Assembly: GCA_038217425.1 (NCBI GenBank)
Contig: JBBQPM010000046.1
Location: 1 to 41,081, forward strand
Length of the DNA: 41,081 nt
Direction: 5' to 3'
DNA from: JAIEPT01 sp038217425
GTDB taxonomy: Bacteria > Planctomycetota > Planctomycetia > Gemmatales > Gemmataceae
Positions 31,534-39,883 of this stretch are shown here, one piece after another. The notes beneath the pieces are model-generated. The model worked only from the letters and a program-made list of their open reading frames with translations, ran no database searches and was not told where the DNA came from. Both the position numbers and the translations under genes were made by a program. Numbering within the stretch: position 1 is the stretch's first letter; each line of letters opens with the position of its first letter.

Positions 31534-32613
31534 TCAGGGTTTCTGGTGATGCTTTTGATAGTGCTCCACCATCGCGTCGCCGAAGTCGTTGTCGAAGTCG
31601 CGGTAGATGCAGTGAACGTGATTGGCCCCGTCCTGAGTGTTGTCGTACTCGATGAGAAACGTCGGGCCCTGGATGAGATAGTGGTGCGGCTCGCCGGGAT
31701 TGAGGCCGCCGGCCCAGAGGAAATGAATCTTCTCGGTCCCTGCCCGTTCGATACGGGCCAAATCCTGATCGCCAAGCTCTTTGCGGATTCGGCCGACGTG
31801 GGTGCGCACGAGATTCATGAGGGTCTCACGCTGCTCCGCAGTCAGCGCCGCCGCGGCCACGCCGCGCGCTTTGCCGCGGGTCAGTTTGCGTTGATTCCCT
31901 GTTGTGAAGCCCCCTACCGTTTCGGTCAAGAAGTCGGGGATCGGACCGAAGCCGACTTTGCGCTGTTCGGCGGAGAGCGACTTGGCGAGACCGCGCCCCA
32001 GTTCCGTTTCTTGCTCCAAGACCTGCAGCCCCTTGCGGGGCCCATCCGGGACCGTGGCCGGAATCGCGCCGATGAACGAGGGCGTCACGGAGATCCAGCG
32101 TCCCTTGACGACGGTCACGTTGAGCGACAGATGAAATCCTTCGAAGCGATAACCCCACGTTCCCTGGGCCGAGGGATTGCCAAAGACGGTGACGTGGTAT
32201 TGGTCGGAATCGCGATGGATGTTGGGCGATTTGTCGGCTTCCTTCAAATAGTCGCCCAGGCTCATGATGGTGAGAGCCTTTTGATTCCCGACATGGCTGA
32301 GCGTGGCGCTCATGAGCGCCAAGGCGAGATGTCGTTGCCCTTCCTTGAGTTGCTTGAGCGGAACCCCCCGCCGAGAGATGGGAAAGAAATGGAAGTTGCC
32401 TCGCTCGGCGTCCTGAAAAAGATACTTCGCCTGCATCCCCGGATCGAGCGCATCGATGAACCGCTGCGCAGCGACCGCGAGTTCCTTGGCAATCTCCGGC
32501 GCATCGATGGCGTCCGGAGGCGGTTGAACCACGCCAAACGCACCGGCCAGCGACACCAACCCGACCGCCGCCAGCAGCGTCAAGAAACGAGCACGATAGC
32601 GAGGGGGCTTCAT
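31534..32613 (-). CDS. DUF3500-family secreted protein
   Basis: The frame is open to 32910, but the ATG at 32613, preceded by GGAGAGG, gives a proper signal peptide (RARFLTLLAAVGLVSLAGAFG) and is preferred. The 359-aa product matches the DUF3500 family: MQAKYLFQDAERGNFHFFP, then RRGVPLKQLKEGQRHLA and near the end GTEKIHFLWAGGLNPGEPHHYLIQGPTFLIEYDNTQDGANHVHCIYRDF. The His-rich final motif suggests a metal site, but the function is unknown. It is convergent with the DUF1501 gene, with 57 bp between stops. It is probably periplasmic or lipid-associated. Confidence 0.85.
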   Translation of the reverse strand: MKPPRYRARFLTLLAAVGLVSLAGAFGVVQPPPDAIDAPEIAKELAVAAQRFIDALDPGMQAKYLFQDAERGNFHFFPISRRGVPLKQLKEGQRHLALALMSATLSHVGNQKALTIMSLGDYLKEADKSPNIHRDSDQYHVTVFGNPSAQGTWGYRFEGFHLSLNVTVVKGRWISVTPSFIGAIPATVPDGPRKGLQVLEQETELGRGLAKSLSAEQRKVGFGPIPDFLTETVGGFTTGNQRKLTRGKARGVAAAALTAEQRETLMNLVRTHVGRIRKELGDQDLARIERAGTEKIHFLWAGGLNPGEPHHYLIQGPTFLIEYDNTQDGANHVHCIYRDFDNDFGDAMVEHYQKHHQKP

Positions 32614-32823
32614 GGCGATCCTCTCCCAAGGCGGAGTCGACTCATTTGCACACGGTTCAGACTTCTTATACGGGCTGCAGGTGCGTGGGCAAGCCAAATA
32701 CGGGCAAATCGGACTCGGCGCCTGGCTTCCCGGGGATCGGCGCCGGAAATCGATTGAGAGTTCTGGCTGACCGCACAGACTCTGGGCGCGCCAATGGTTT
32801 CCGGCACTCGTCCCGGCATAATC

Positions 32824-32901
32824 GGCGAGCCAGGTCGCGTAAGCGCCTGGAGTAACCGCACGGGATGCTGTGCTCCAGGCGCTTACGCGACCTGGCTCGC
32901 C
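32824..32901. repeat. Long perfect inverted repeat, BIME/REP-like element 1
   Basis: Two 29-bp perfect arms (32824-32852 and 32873-32901) face each other across a 20-base loop that contains GGGATGCT. Each arm starts GGCGAGC and then folds on itself (CCAGGTCGC-GTAA-GCGCCTGG) with a GTAA tetraloop. Two inverted REP-like hairpins are therefore joined into one larger palindrome, as in bacterial BIMEs. It is intergenic, in the spacer upstream of the DUF3500 gene. Confidence 0.75.
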
Positions 32902-33705
32902 AGAATCCATTGGCGCACCCCAGACTCTTTCGACCGCGTCAGATGTCTTGACGCCCTTGAGACTGGGTGATAACGTAGTTGGATGAAATGCGGAACCATT
33001 TGTGTTTCTATCTGAGGTTCTTGAGCCACATGTCCGCCGGAACTGTTAGCGTTCGGCGGAAAGGCAGATTTCTCACAATCGACTAGGGAATGACCGCCTC
33101 GTATTTCGTTGAAGTCGCCGAATCCAAGGAACCGGCAAAACGATGCAACACTTGGAGGCCTTCAAACCGGCGTTGCCATTCTCCTTCGAACGCATCGTGC
33201 GTTTGAGCGGATTCATTTTCGCATGCATGTTGCTCGATGTGCCAATGCACGCTCTCCCCCCCGCCTGGGCAGTTCCGATCCCGATGGAACAAAGCGAAGA
33301 AGAGGAAGGCGCCAGGCCGCGTTGTGAGCGGGATTTATTTCCCTCCCTGCGCGCTCTTCGTCCGGTTTCCCGTAGCCGCCGAAACTGCAATCGCCTCAGA
33401 GCCGCGACCCATGCGGTTCACTACCGACTCGTTCGAGATCGTCCTCAACTGTGCGTTCGTTCGGAGTTGCAAGGCTCCGGAATTTGCTTGCGCTGTTAGA
33501 GCGAAGTCGCCATTCTCGATTTCCTCAATCCTATCTTCGTGATAACGCGAAACCAGTCCCTCGCTGTCGCCCCTCAGAGTCGGGCGAAGCATGGAATGCA
33601 CGTGGTTTGCGTTTGCTGCCTGGCGCCGTCGTTCGCACCGGATCTACGTCGCCCGAGCAACCTAAAATTGATCCCATCCTCCCTGGACCGGAAGAGAGTT
33701 TACCG
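32902..33705. other. 804-bp stretch without a convincing gene, upstream of the SulP gene
   Basis: Besides the hairpin at 33033-33060, I find no gene I trust here. A plus-strand frame at 33143-33499 (118 aa) begins with a plausible signal peptide-like segment (RIVRLSGFIFACMLLDVPMHA) and an acidic MEQSEEEEG, but its second half changes character and reads like a random frame, and an overlapping frame at 33237-33542 is no better. A decayed small secreted gene is possible. SulP transcription probably starts within this stretch; no clear promoter was identified. Confidence 0.35.
33033..33060. repeat. Imperfect REP-like hairpin
   Basis: TCCGCCG and CGGCGGA (33033-33039, 33054-33060) extend inward past a bulged G by AAC/GTT, giving a 10-bp stem with loop TGTTAGC. 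It resembles short palindromes with a GTTAGC-type loop that recur between genes in planctomycetes, from memory. Confidence 0.55.
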
Positions 33706-35127
33706 ATGATCTGGCAACGATTAACGCGGTTTTTCAATGTCTTCGACGACCGCTTTGAAGACCTGACGCGCGACAGCTGGAAGTCAATCGTTTATCGAGA
33801 CTTCAGTGCGGGACTGATCGTCGCGATGACCGCAATTCCGATGGCCATGGGCTTTGCCATCGCCATGGGCCTGCGCCCCGAACAGGGCATCATCGCCGGT
33901 GCCATGGCGTGTATCATCGGCCGAACTTTCGGCGGCTCGAAGTATCAGGTATACGGTCCCACGGCGGCGTTCATTCCCGTCATCGCCGGGTTGATGGCCA
34001 AGTACGGCGCAGATGGAGGCGGTACCTTTGTAGGGGCACACGGATTCCTCGTCCTTGTCAGCATCGTCGCCGGAGCCATCTTGATGGTCATGGGACTACT
34101 TGGCATGGGTAAGTACGCCAAGTTGGTGCCCAACTCCATCATCGTCGGTTTTACGATCGGTATTGCCATCGTCATCGCCATGTCGAACGCCGGCGAGGCT
34201 CTGGGCTTGACGCTCGGGATCAAGGGGGGCGTGTTCTCTAAACTCAAAGAGATCATCGCGCAAATCGATCGGGTGAACTTCTATGCCCTCGGCCTGGCGC
34301 TCCTGACATTCGCCTTGACCCGCGGTCTCTTACGCATCTCGATCTATATTCCGGCGCCGCTCATTGCCTTGGCCGTGGCGACGGGGCTGGCGATGTACGT
34401 ATTCACCGATCACGGCATCGTTCTCATTAAGGATCGTTTCGGTGCGATTCCGACCAACTTTTTCGTGTTCACGGGGCCGTCGCTGCCGGGGTGGGAGGCC
34501 TCCGTGTTCCTGGACATCGCGTACTTCGCCTTCGCCATCATCTTCGTGTCGGCCGTGGAGAGCGTGCTGTGCTCCTCGATGGCGGACCGTCTGGCAGACA
34601 ACCGCAAGACGCCGTTCAATCCGGACAAGGAACTGTGGGGACAGGGACTCGTGCAGGTCATCACGCCGCTGATCAACGGTTTCCCCTGCACCGGCGCTCT
34701 GGCCCGCACGGCGACGAGCATCAAGGCGGGAGCGGTCACTCCCCTGGCCGGGTACTTCAAGGGCATCCTCAAGCTGATGCTGGCAGTGTTTCTCGCCGCG
34801 TACCTTAATTATGTCCCGATGGCCTGCATCGCCGGCATTCTCTTGTGGGTCGCGAGCAACATGGTCAAGCCGGCTGAAATCAAGGAAGTCTGGAGACACA
34901 GCCGGTTTCACGCCGCCCTCATGGTCTATACCGCCGTCATGGTGCCGCTCACAGATTTCCTCACCGGCGTCTTGTCGGCGTTAATTCTTTATGCCGTGCT
35001 CTATCGGTTCTTCGATCGGCCTGCTCGGCCGACGGAACGAACGGAAGACGACCAGCTCCAGAATGTCGAGCACGCTGGAAAACCGGCATTTTCCGAAACC
35101 AAGCCCCTGGGAAAGGAGATTTTATGA
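33706..35127 (+). CDS. SulP-family anion transporter lacking a STAS domain
   Basis: The frame opens at 33451, but the ATG at 33706 (GAAGAGAG upstream) begins a natural N-terminus (IWQRLTRFFNVFDDRFEDL) just before the first transport helix. The 473-aa product has 11-12 hydrophobic segments and the SulP signature region VAMTAIPMAMGFAIAMGLRPEQGIIAG. Other conserved parts are YQVYGPTAAFIPVIAG, ESVLCSSMADRLADNRKTPFNPDKELWGQG and GFPCTGALARTATSIKAGAVTPLAG. SulP proteins move sulfate, bicarbonate or other anions with H+ or Na+. Unlike most family members it has no C-terminal STAS domain; it ends after ~45 polar residues. Its stop overlaps the universal stress gene start (ATGA), so that protein may regulate it in trans. 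Confidence 0.92.
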   Translation: MIWQRLTRFFNVFDDRFEDLTRDSWKSIVYRDFSAGLIVAMTAIPMAMGFAIAMGLRPEQGIIAGAMACIIGRTFGGSKYQVYGPTAAFIPVIAGLMAKYGADGGGTFVGAHGFLVLVSIVAGAILMVMGLLGMGKYAKLVPNSIIVGFTIGIAIVIAMSNAGEALGLTLGIKGGVFSKLKEIIAQIDRVNFYALGLALLTFALTRGLLRISIYIPAPLIALAVATGLAMYVFTDHGIVLIKDRFGAIPTNFFVFTGPSLPGWEASVFLDIAYFAFAIIFVSAVESVLCSSMADRLADNRKTPFNPDKELWGQGLVQVITPLINGFPCTGALARTATSIKAGAVTPLAGYFKGILKLMLAVFLAAYLNYVPMACIAGILLWVASNMVKPAEIKEVWRHSRFHAALMVYTAVMVPLTDFLTGVLSALILYAVLYRFFDRPARPTERTEDDQLQNVEHAGKPAFSETKPLGKEIL

Positions 35128-36029
35128 ACCGCAATCAACGTACTCTGGTCGCGCTCTCGGGAACGGAAGCCGATCGAGCGCTCGTCCGCTATGCGAGGCT
35201 CCTGGCGGAACGGGGATTCGCCCGGCACTATCACTTCCTCCACGTGCGCACCCCCGCGCAGATCGCGGGGGATCCGCAGCAAGATCGGGAGATTATGCGC
35301 TCCTGTGAAAACGCGGTCGACGAACTGTTCGGTCAACCGCGTCCAGACGTGACATTCAGCTGCCACGTGATCGTCGGGGTGCGCGTCGATCAGCTGATCG
35401 ACTTCATTGCCAGCCAGCGCTGCGACATGGTGCTTCTGGGGCATCGCAAGGACCGCAGCGGCCAGCGATCTTTGGCGCGCAGGCTGGCGATGGTCGCCCC
35501 GTGCTCCGTCTGGATGGTCCCCGAGGGGGCGCCGATCACCATCTCCGAGGTGATGGCGCCCTCCGATCTTTCCGATCACTCGGCCGACAGCGTCCACGTG
35601 GCCGCCGCCATCGCCAAGGGCGCCGGGCTGTCGCGTTGCGTCGTGACTCATGTCTTTTCGGACCCGTCCGTGATCCGCTACGACGACCACGACAGCGAGA
35701 TTCGTAACAACGAACAGAAGGCGTTCGAAAAGTTCATCGCTCCGATCGATTGCCACGGCATCGACATGCAGCCATTCTTCCTCGAAGGTAACAACATTGC
35801 AGGCACCATCTTGCACGCCGCCCAACGTTACGCCACGGACTTGCTCGTGATGAGTACGCGCGGCCGAAGCCGGGCTGCGTCGATCTTGCTGGGGAGCGTT
35901 ACCAGCCAGGTGATGACGGAGGCGCCGATCGCGGTCTTGGCCGTCAAACACTTCGGCGCCATGATGAATCTCTTCCAGGCGCTCAAGGAGAGCCATATCT
36001 GGACGCAACCCGATACGAAGACGAATTGA
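35124..36029 (+). CDS. Tandem universal stress protein (UspA x2)
   Basis: The 301-aa protein holds two UspA-like alpha/beta domains, about 1-145 and 146-300. The second has the nucleotide-binding end GRSRAASILLGSVTSQVMTEAPIAVLAVK; the first ends with VAPCSVWMVPEG and is more divergent. USPs bind ATP/AMP and modulate partners under stress. Translation is coupled to the upstream SulP transporter gene. In several bacteria USPs accompany ion transporters, so a regulatory partnership is plausible. No signal peptide; cytoplasmic. Confidence 0.9.
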   Translation: MNRNQRTLVALSGTEADRALVRYARLLAERGFARHYHFLHVRTPAQIAGDPQQDREIMRSCENAVDELFGQPRPDVTFSCHVIVGVRVDQLIDFIASQRCDMVLLGHRKDRSGQRSLARRLAMVAPCSVWMVPEGAPITISEVMAPSDLSDHSADSVHVAAAIAKGAGLSRCVVTHVFSDPSVIRYDDHDSEIRNNEQKAFEKFIAPIDCHGIDMQPFFLEGNNIAGTILHAAQRYATDLLVMSTRGRSRAASILLGSVTSQVMTEAPIAVLAVKHFGAMMNLFQALKESHIWTQPDTKTN

Positions 36030-36118
36030 GTGGAAGACTCTTTGGCTGTCCGCGATAATGCCCCTGGCAATCAGGCGTTCTGGAGATCATGTTTCCAAGA
36101 AGAAAGGTAGGCGGTCCC

Positions 36119-36622
36119 ATGCGTCTCAAGGCGACAGTACTTGCATTCGCGGTCTTGGTTGGATGGTGGCTCTCGATGACGAAAGCTCAGGAGCCGGCCG
36201 ACCTCGCAGAGAAGCAAGAGGCGGCGCTCGAAGCTCTCAAGGAAAAACAAAAGGAAGCCTTGGAACAGCAACTCGAAGCCCAGAAGGACGCCTTTGGAAA
36301 GATGATGGACGCTCAAGGACAGGCATTCGGCAAAAAGATGGACACGATGGGGGCGGCATTCGGGAAAAAGATGGAGGCTGATTCCCTGGCGTTCGCCAAG
36401 CGACTCGAAGCCGCACAGGGGGGCCCGGCGAAGGCGGCCATCGCCCAAGCCTTCGGGCAGCAAATGGCCGCGCAGGCCCAGGCTTTTGGAAAGATGATGG
36501 GAGACGAGGGAGGCGCCTTCGGCAAAAAAATGGGGGCTCAAGGCGCCGCCTTTGGCCAGATGAAAGGCGCCCAAGCCCAAGCCGCCGCAAAACAGAAAGC
36601 TCAGGGGAAGGGAAAGAAGTAA
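36119..36622 (+). CDS. Secreted protein of tandem 11-residue amphipathic repeats
   Basis: The ATG at 36119, 18 bases after AAAGGTAGG, starts a signal peptide (RLKATVLAFAVLVGWWLSMTKA). After a coiled-coil stretch rich in E, K and Q, residues from about 55 on follow an 11-residue period with core xxxAFGKKMxA: for example QGQAFGKKMDT, MGAAFGKKMEA, DSLAFAKRLEA, QAQAFGKMMGD, EGGAFGKKMGA. About nine units can be counted, interrupted once by AQGGPAKAA. The hendecad pattern with Phe and Met on one face and Lys/Gln on the other is that of lipid-surface-binding helices (synuclein, apolipoproteins). Total length is 167 aa. It follows the SulP-USP operon by 89 bp on the same strand. Membrane or envelope surface binding is an inference. 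Confidence 0.75.
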   Translation: MRLKATVLAFAVLVGWWLSMTKAQEPADLAEKQEAALEALKEKQKEALEQQLEAQKDAFGKMMDAQGQAFGKKMDTMGAAFGKKMEADSLAFAKRLEAAQGGPAKAAIAQAFGQQMAAQAQAFGKMMGDEGGAFGKKMGAQGAAFGQMKGAQAQAAAKQKAQGKGKK

Positions 36623-36758
36623 GCGTCGCTTCAGGGACGCAGCTCCTTTTATTAAGCACTAACTCCCATAAAGGTGGCTGTGTCTGCCCGTCCCTTTCGT
36701 GCGCCTCTGACGTCCGTCGCTAAGAGCGTTCGGAATACCGGTAGGGAGACTCCGAATT

Positions 36759-36862
36759 AGGCGAGCGGCCGACGTGAGTCGGCCGGTACGTGTGCTTGAG
36801 CGGTTGCGATCGGATCTTCGAATGGGATGCTATACCGGCCGACTCACGTCGGCCGCTCGCCT
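36759..36862. repeat. Long perfect inverted repeat, BIME/REP-like element 2
   Basis: Two 30-bp perfect arms (36759-36788 and 36833-36862) flank a 44-base loop that again contains GGGATGCT. Each arm starts (A)GGCGAGC and has an internal perfect 8-bp hairpin CGGCCGAC-GTGA-GTCGGCCG with a GTGA tetraloop. The design matches element 1 although the stem sequences differ. The rest of the 36623-36913 spacer shows nothing else. Confidence 0.8.
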
Positions 36863-36913
36863 TAGCCGATCGCCAAGCTTTGCAGCGATTGCGTTCATTT
36901 CTTCCGAACGCTA

Positions 36914-38296
36914 TTAGAACAATTCGCTAATGGGACTCGGATCATCGAGAACATTGACGGGCCGGCCCGAAGGTTCGAGCAGTTGAAGTTGCGGGTCGAT
37001 GCCCAGAGCTTGGTAAATGGTGGCATGAATGTTCGACGGCGTGACGGACCGGGTGTGCGGTCGCATGCCCAGACGATCGGTGGACCCGATGACCTGGCCG
37101 CCGCGGATGCCGCCGCCGCCCAGAAGGCAGAACATTGCATTGCCCCAATGATCTCGGCCGGGCGTGCCCATGCTGCCGGGAGGGCCGCCGTTGCCGCCGT
37201 CGTTCATGCGCGGCGTGCGTCCAAATTCGCCGCATAAAACCACCAGCGTCGTCTCCAGAAGTCCGCGCTGATCGAGATCCGAAAACAGAGCTGACACGGC
37301 GCTATCGACCATGGGTAGCGCGGTTTGCATGCGGGACTGCAAATTCCAGTGGCTGTCCCAACCGCCGAAGTGAGCGGTGACGAACGTCGAACCGGCTTCA
37401 ACCAGGCGACGAGCCAAGAGGGTGCTTTGTCCCCACGGATTGCGGCCATACGCCTCGCGCAGGCGCGGATCTTCTTGATGGATGTTGAACGCTTGCCGGG
37501 CCGTCGGTCCTGTCACGAATTCAACGGCTTCTTGAGTGTGACGATCCATGGTCCGCGCCAGGTCGCTCCGTTCGAGACCGCGCAGGGCGTCGTCGAAATG
37601 GCGGGCCAAGGTGCGCCGGTCCTCCATTCGGTCAAGCGAAAGTCCGTCGGCGAGATTTAGATTCTGGACGGCGAAGTTGGCCAGGTTAGGGTTGCCGCCG
37701 GTCTGAAAAGGGTTGTACTGGGCGCCGATCATGTGTCCGCCGTTGTACCCGGGATTGAGACCGATCGTCATGGCATTGGGCACGCCGACGTAGGCGGGCA
37801 TGCCGGGTCGGCGCGGTCCGAGTTCGCGCGAGACGATGGCGCCGATGCCCGGAAACTTCTGCTCGCGGTTGGCGCCGCTGACGCCCATGTCTTTCGAAGT
37901 GAGCATGCGATGTCCGCCGGCGAAGTGATCGCCGGTGTCATGGTGCAGCGAGCGGACCATCGAGAATTTGTCCGTAAGAAGAGCCTGCTTGGGGAAGAGT
38001 TCGGTGATGTCAAAGCCGGGGACGCGCGTGCGGATCGGCCGCCAAATGCCGCGGTACTCGGCGGGCGCGTCGGGCTTGAGATCGTACAGATCGATGTGAC
38101 TGGGGCCGCCGTCGAGCCAAAGTAAGATCACGGACGTTTTGCGCGTCGGAACTCCGCTTGCGGCAGATTGCTCGCGCGCACGCAGCAGTTGCGGCAAACC
38201 CAGGCTCGCCATTCCCGAGACGCCCAGCGTGAGAAAGTGACGCCGATTCACGCCATCGCAATATTTGTTGGCGGAACCTAGATCCAGTCGAAACAT
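36914..38296 (-). CDS. DUF1501 protein (downstream copy)
   Basis: The open frame extends to 38389; the ATG at 38296 is preferred because it starts a short leader ending in the Tat motif NRRHFLTLG. The 460-aa protein has the DUF1501 patterns VILLWLDGGPSHIDLYDLKPDAPAEYRG, VVLCGEFGRTPRMN, RDHWGNAMFCLLGGGGIRGGQVIGSTDRLG and the final TIYQALGIDPQLQLLEPSGRPV. It lies 189 bp after the second DUF1501 gene, on the same strand. The role is unknown; a secreted or periplasmic phosphatase/sulfatase-like protein is the usual guess. Confidence 0.9.
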   Translation of the reverse strand: MFRLDLGSANKYCDGVNRRHFLTLGVSGMASLGLPQLLRAREQSAASGVPTRKTSVILLWLDGGPSHIDLYDLKPDAPAEYRGIWRPIRTRVPGFDITELFPKQALLTDKFSMVRSLHHDTGDHFAGGHRMLTSKDMGVSGANREQKFPGIGAIVSRELGPRRPGMPAYVGVPNAMTIGLNPGYNGGHMIGAQYNPFQTGGNPNLANFAVQNLNLADGLSLDRMEDRRTLARHFDDALRGLERSDLARTMDRHTQEAVEFVTGPTARQAFNIHQEDPRLREAYGRNPWGQSTLLARRLVEAGSTFVTAHFGGWDSHWNLQSRMQTALPMVDSAVSALFSDLDQRGLLETTLVVLCGEFGRTPRMNDGGNGGPPGSMGTPGRDHWGNAMFCLLGGGGIRGGQVIGSTDRLGMRPHTRSVTPSNIHATIYQALGIDPQLQLLEPSGRPVNVLDDPSPISELF

Positions 38297-38485
38297 GCTT
38301 CTTGCCCCCGTGAATGTGAAACCTGGCGGAGAGTTTGGCGAGATCCCTGTTCCGACTTGCATGAATCCGGAACGAGGACTGCAGGTCATCCTACATCGTC
38401 AGGCGGCGGGAAACAATCAGAAAAAAATTTTCGTGCTTGCCCGATTCCCGCCCCCTGCGTCGACGGCAACTTGGACACGTGTCGT

Positions 38486-39847
38486 TTATGCCAGCACGCC
38501 ATGAATGGGCGTCCCCTGGCAGAGTTTCAGGGGCCGACCCAAGGCATCGGTCAACTCGGTGTCCGGGTCGATGCCGAGGCAGTGGTAGATGGTCGTGACC
38601 AGGTCTTGCGGGCTGACCGCGTTATCCATGGGATAGGCGGCGCGGCGGTCGGATCGGCCATGGACGATCCCGGGCTTGATGCCGGCGCCGGCCAGGACCA
38701 CGGAGTAGCAACGGCCCCAGTGGCCTCGGCCCCCTTCCCGTTCGATCAACGGAGCCCGGCCGAATTCCCCCATCCAGACGACCAGCGTTTCGTCGAGCAG
38801 TCCGCGCGCGGACAGGTCGTCGAGCAAGGCGGAGAAGCCGGTGTCGAGTTGCGGCGCCAGGACGGGCAGGTACTGGGCGTTCCGGTAGTGCAGATCCCAA
38901 CCGCCGGGAACTTCCTCGCCGTTCCAGTAGACGGTGACCAGCGGTACGCCGTGCTCGATGAGACGGCGGGCCAGCAGGGCGCCCTGGCCGAACTTGGTTC
39001 GACCGTAGCGGTCGCGCACTCCGGCGGGCTCCGCATTCAAATCGAACGCACTCTGCGTCTGCGGCGCCAGGATCATGTTGAAGGCCCGTTCCTGATGGGC
39101 GTCCATGGTGAGGTGCGGCAAGATCCGATCGCCCTGTCGCTGAAGCTGTTCGAGAAGTCCGCGCCGCTGGCCGAACCGCTCCAGAGCAACTTCGCGCGGC
39201 GGCGTCAGTGCCTGGACGCGGAAGTTCGGTCGACTCGGATCCTGAAGGATGCGGAAGGGATCGCAACTCTGACCGAGAAACCCGCCGCCTTCTCCCGCGA
39301 ACTGTCTGCGATGCATGTCGAGCAGCCAGACGTGGGGAGGCAAGGCGTGCCCCGTGCCGAACAGCCGGGCGACGGCCGAGCCCATGTTGGGATAGTCGTC
39401 CAGCGCGGGCCGAATGTCGTCGCCGCTGACGCGGGGGTTCTTGTGTCCCGTGAGCGCGAGGTAGACGCTTTGGCCGTGCGCGCCGCCGGTGTATTCGTCG
39501 CTCACGCTGCGGATGATGGCGTACTTGTGTGTCTGCTGCGAAAGTTTGGGTAACAGTGAACTGATCTGCGTCCCCGGAACGCTGGTGGCGATGGGCGGAA
39601 AGATGCCGCGAACTTCGGCAGGCGCGTCGGGTTTCAGATCGAAGGTGTCCATCTGCGGCGGGCCGCCGCCCATGAAGAGGAGAATGCACGACTTGACCCG
39701 GCCGGTGCTGGGAGCGGACGATTGTGCCCGGGCGCGGAACAGCTCGGGCAAAGCCAATCCCGCGGCGCCGAGGCCGCCGATCTGCAAGAACCCACGCCGT
39801 GAAACGCGGTCGCAGAAGTGCGCAGGTGATCCGGGTATCGTGATCAT
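38486..39847 (-). CDS. DUF1501 protein (upstream copy)
   Basis: The 453-aa protein has a Tat-type leader (SRRGFLQIGGLGAAGLALP), DUF1501 motifs CILLFMGGGPPQMDTFDLKPDAPAEVRG and VVWMGEFGRAPLIEREGGRGHWGRCYSVVLAGAGI, and a C-terminal LGIDPDTELTDALGRPLKLC. Start ATG has GAGGAG before it. It follows the cytochrome-type gene by 36 bp and probably shares its transcript. It differs enough from the 36914 copy that the pair is old. Confidence 0.9.
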   Translation of the reverse strand: MITIPGSPAHFCDRVSRRGFLQIGGLGAAGLALPELFRARAQSSAPSTGRVKSCILLFMGGGPPQMDTFDLKPDAPAEVRGIFPPIATSVPGTQISSLLPKLSQQTHKYAIIRSVSDEYTGGAHGQSVYLALTGHKNPRVSGDDIRPALDDYPNMGSAVARLFGTGHALPPHVWLLDMHRRQFAGEGGGFLGQSCDPFRILQDPSRPNFRVQALTPPREVALERFGQRRGLLEQLQRQGDRILPHLTMDAHQERAFNMILAPQTQSAFDLNAEPAGVRDRYGRTKFGQGALLARRLIEHGVPLVTVYWNGEEVPGGWDLHYRNAQYLPVLAPQLDTGFSALLDDLSARGLLDETLVVWMGEFGRAPLIEREGGRGHWGRCYSVVLAGAGIKPGIVHGRSDRRAAYPMDNAVSPQDLVTTIYHCLGIDPDTELTDALGRPLKLCQGTPIHGVLA

Positions 39848-39883
39848 GGCCGTTCTCCTCGAACTTCGGTGTACCTCACCGGA

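Noticed and set aside
33143..33499. Plus-strand 118-aa frame with a hydrophobic start, upstream of the SulP gene
   Set aside because: The second half is Arg/Cys-rich and looks like random reading, overlapping frames are equally long, and no good ribosome-binding site is seen. It is noted only as a possible decayed gene.
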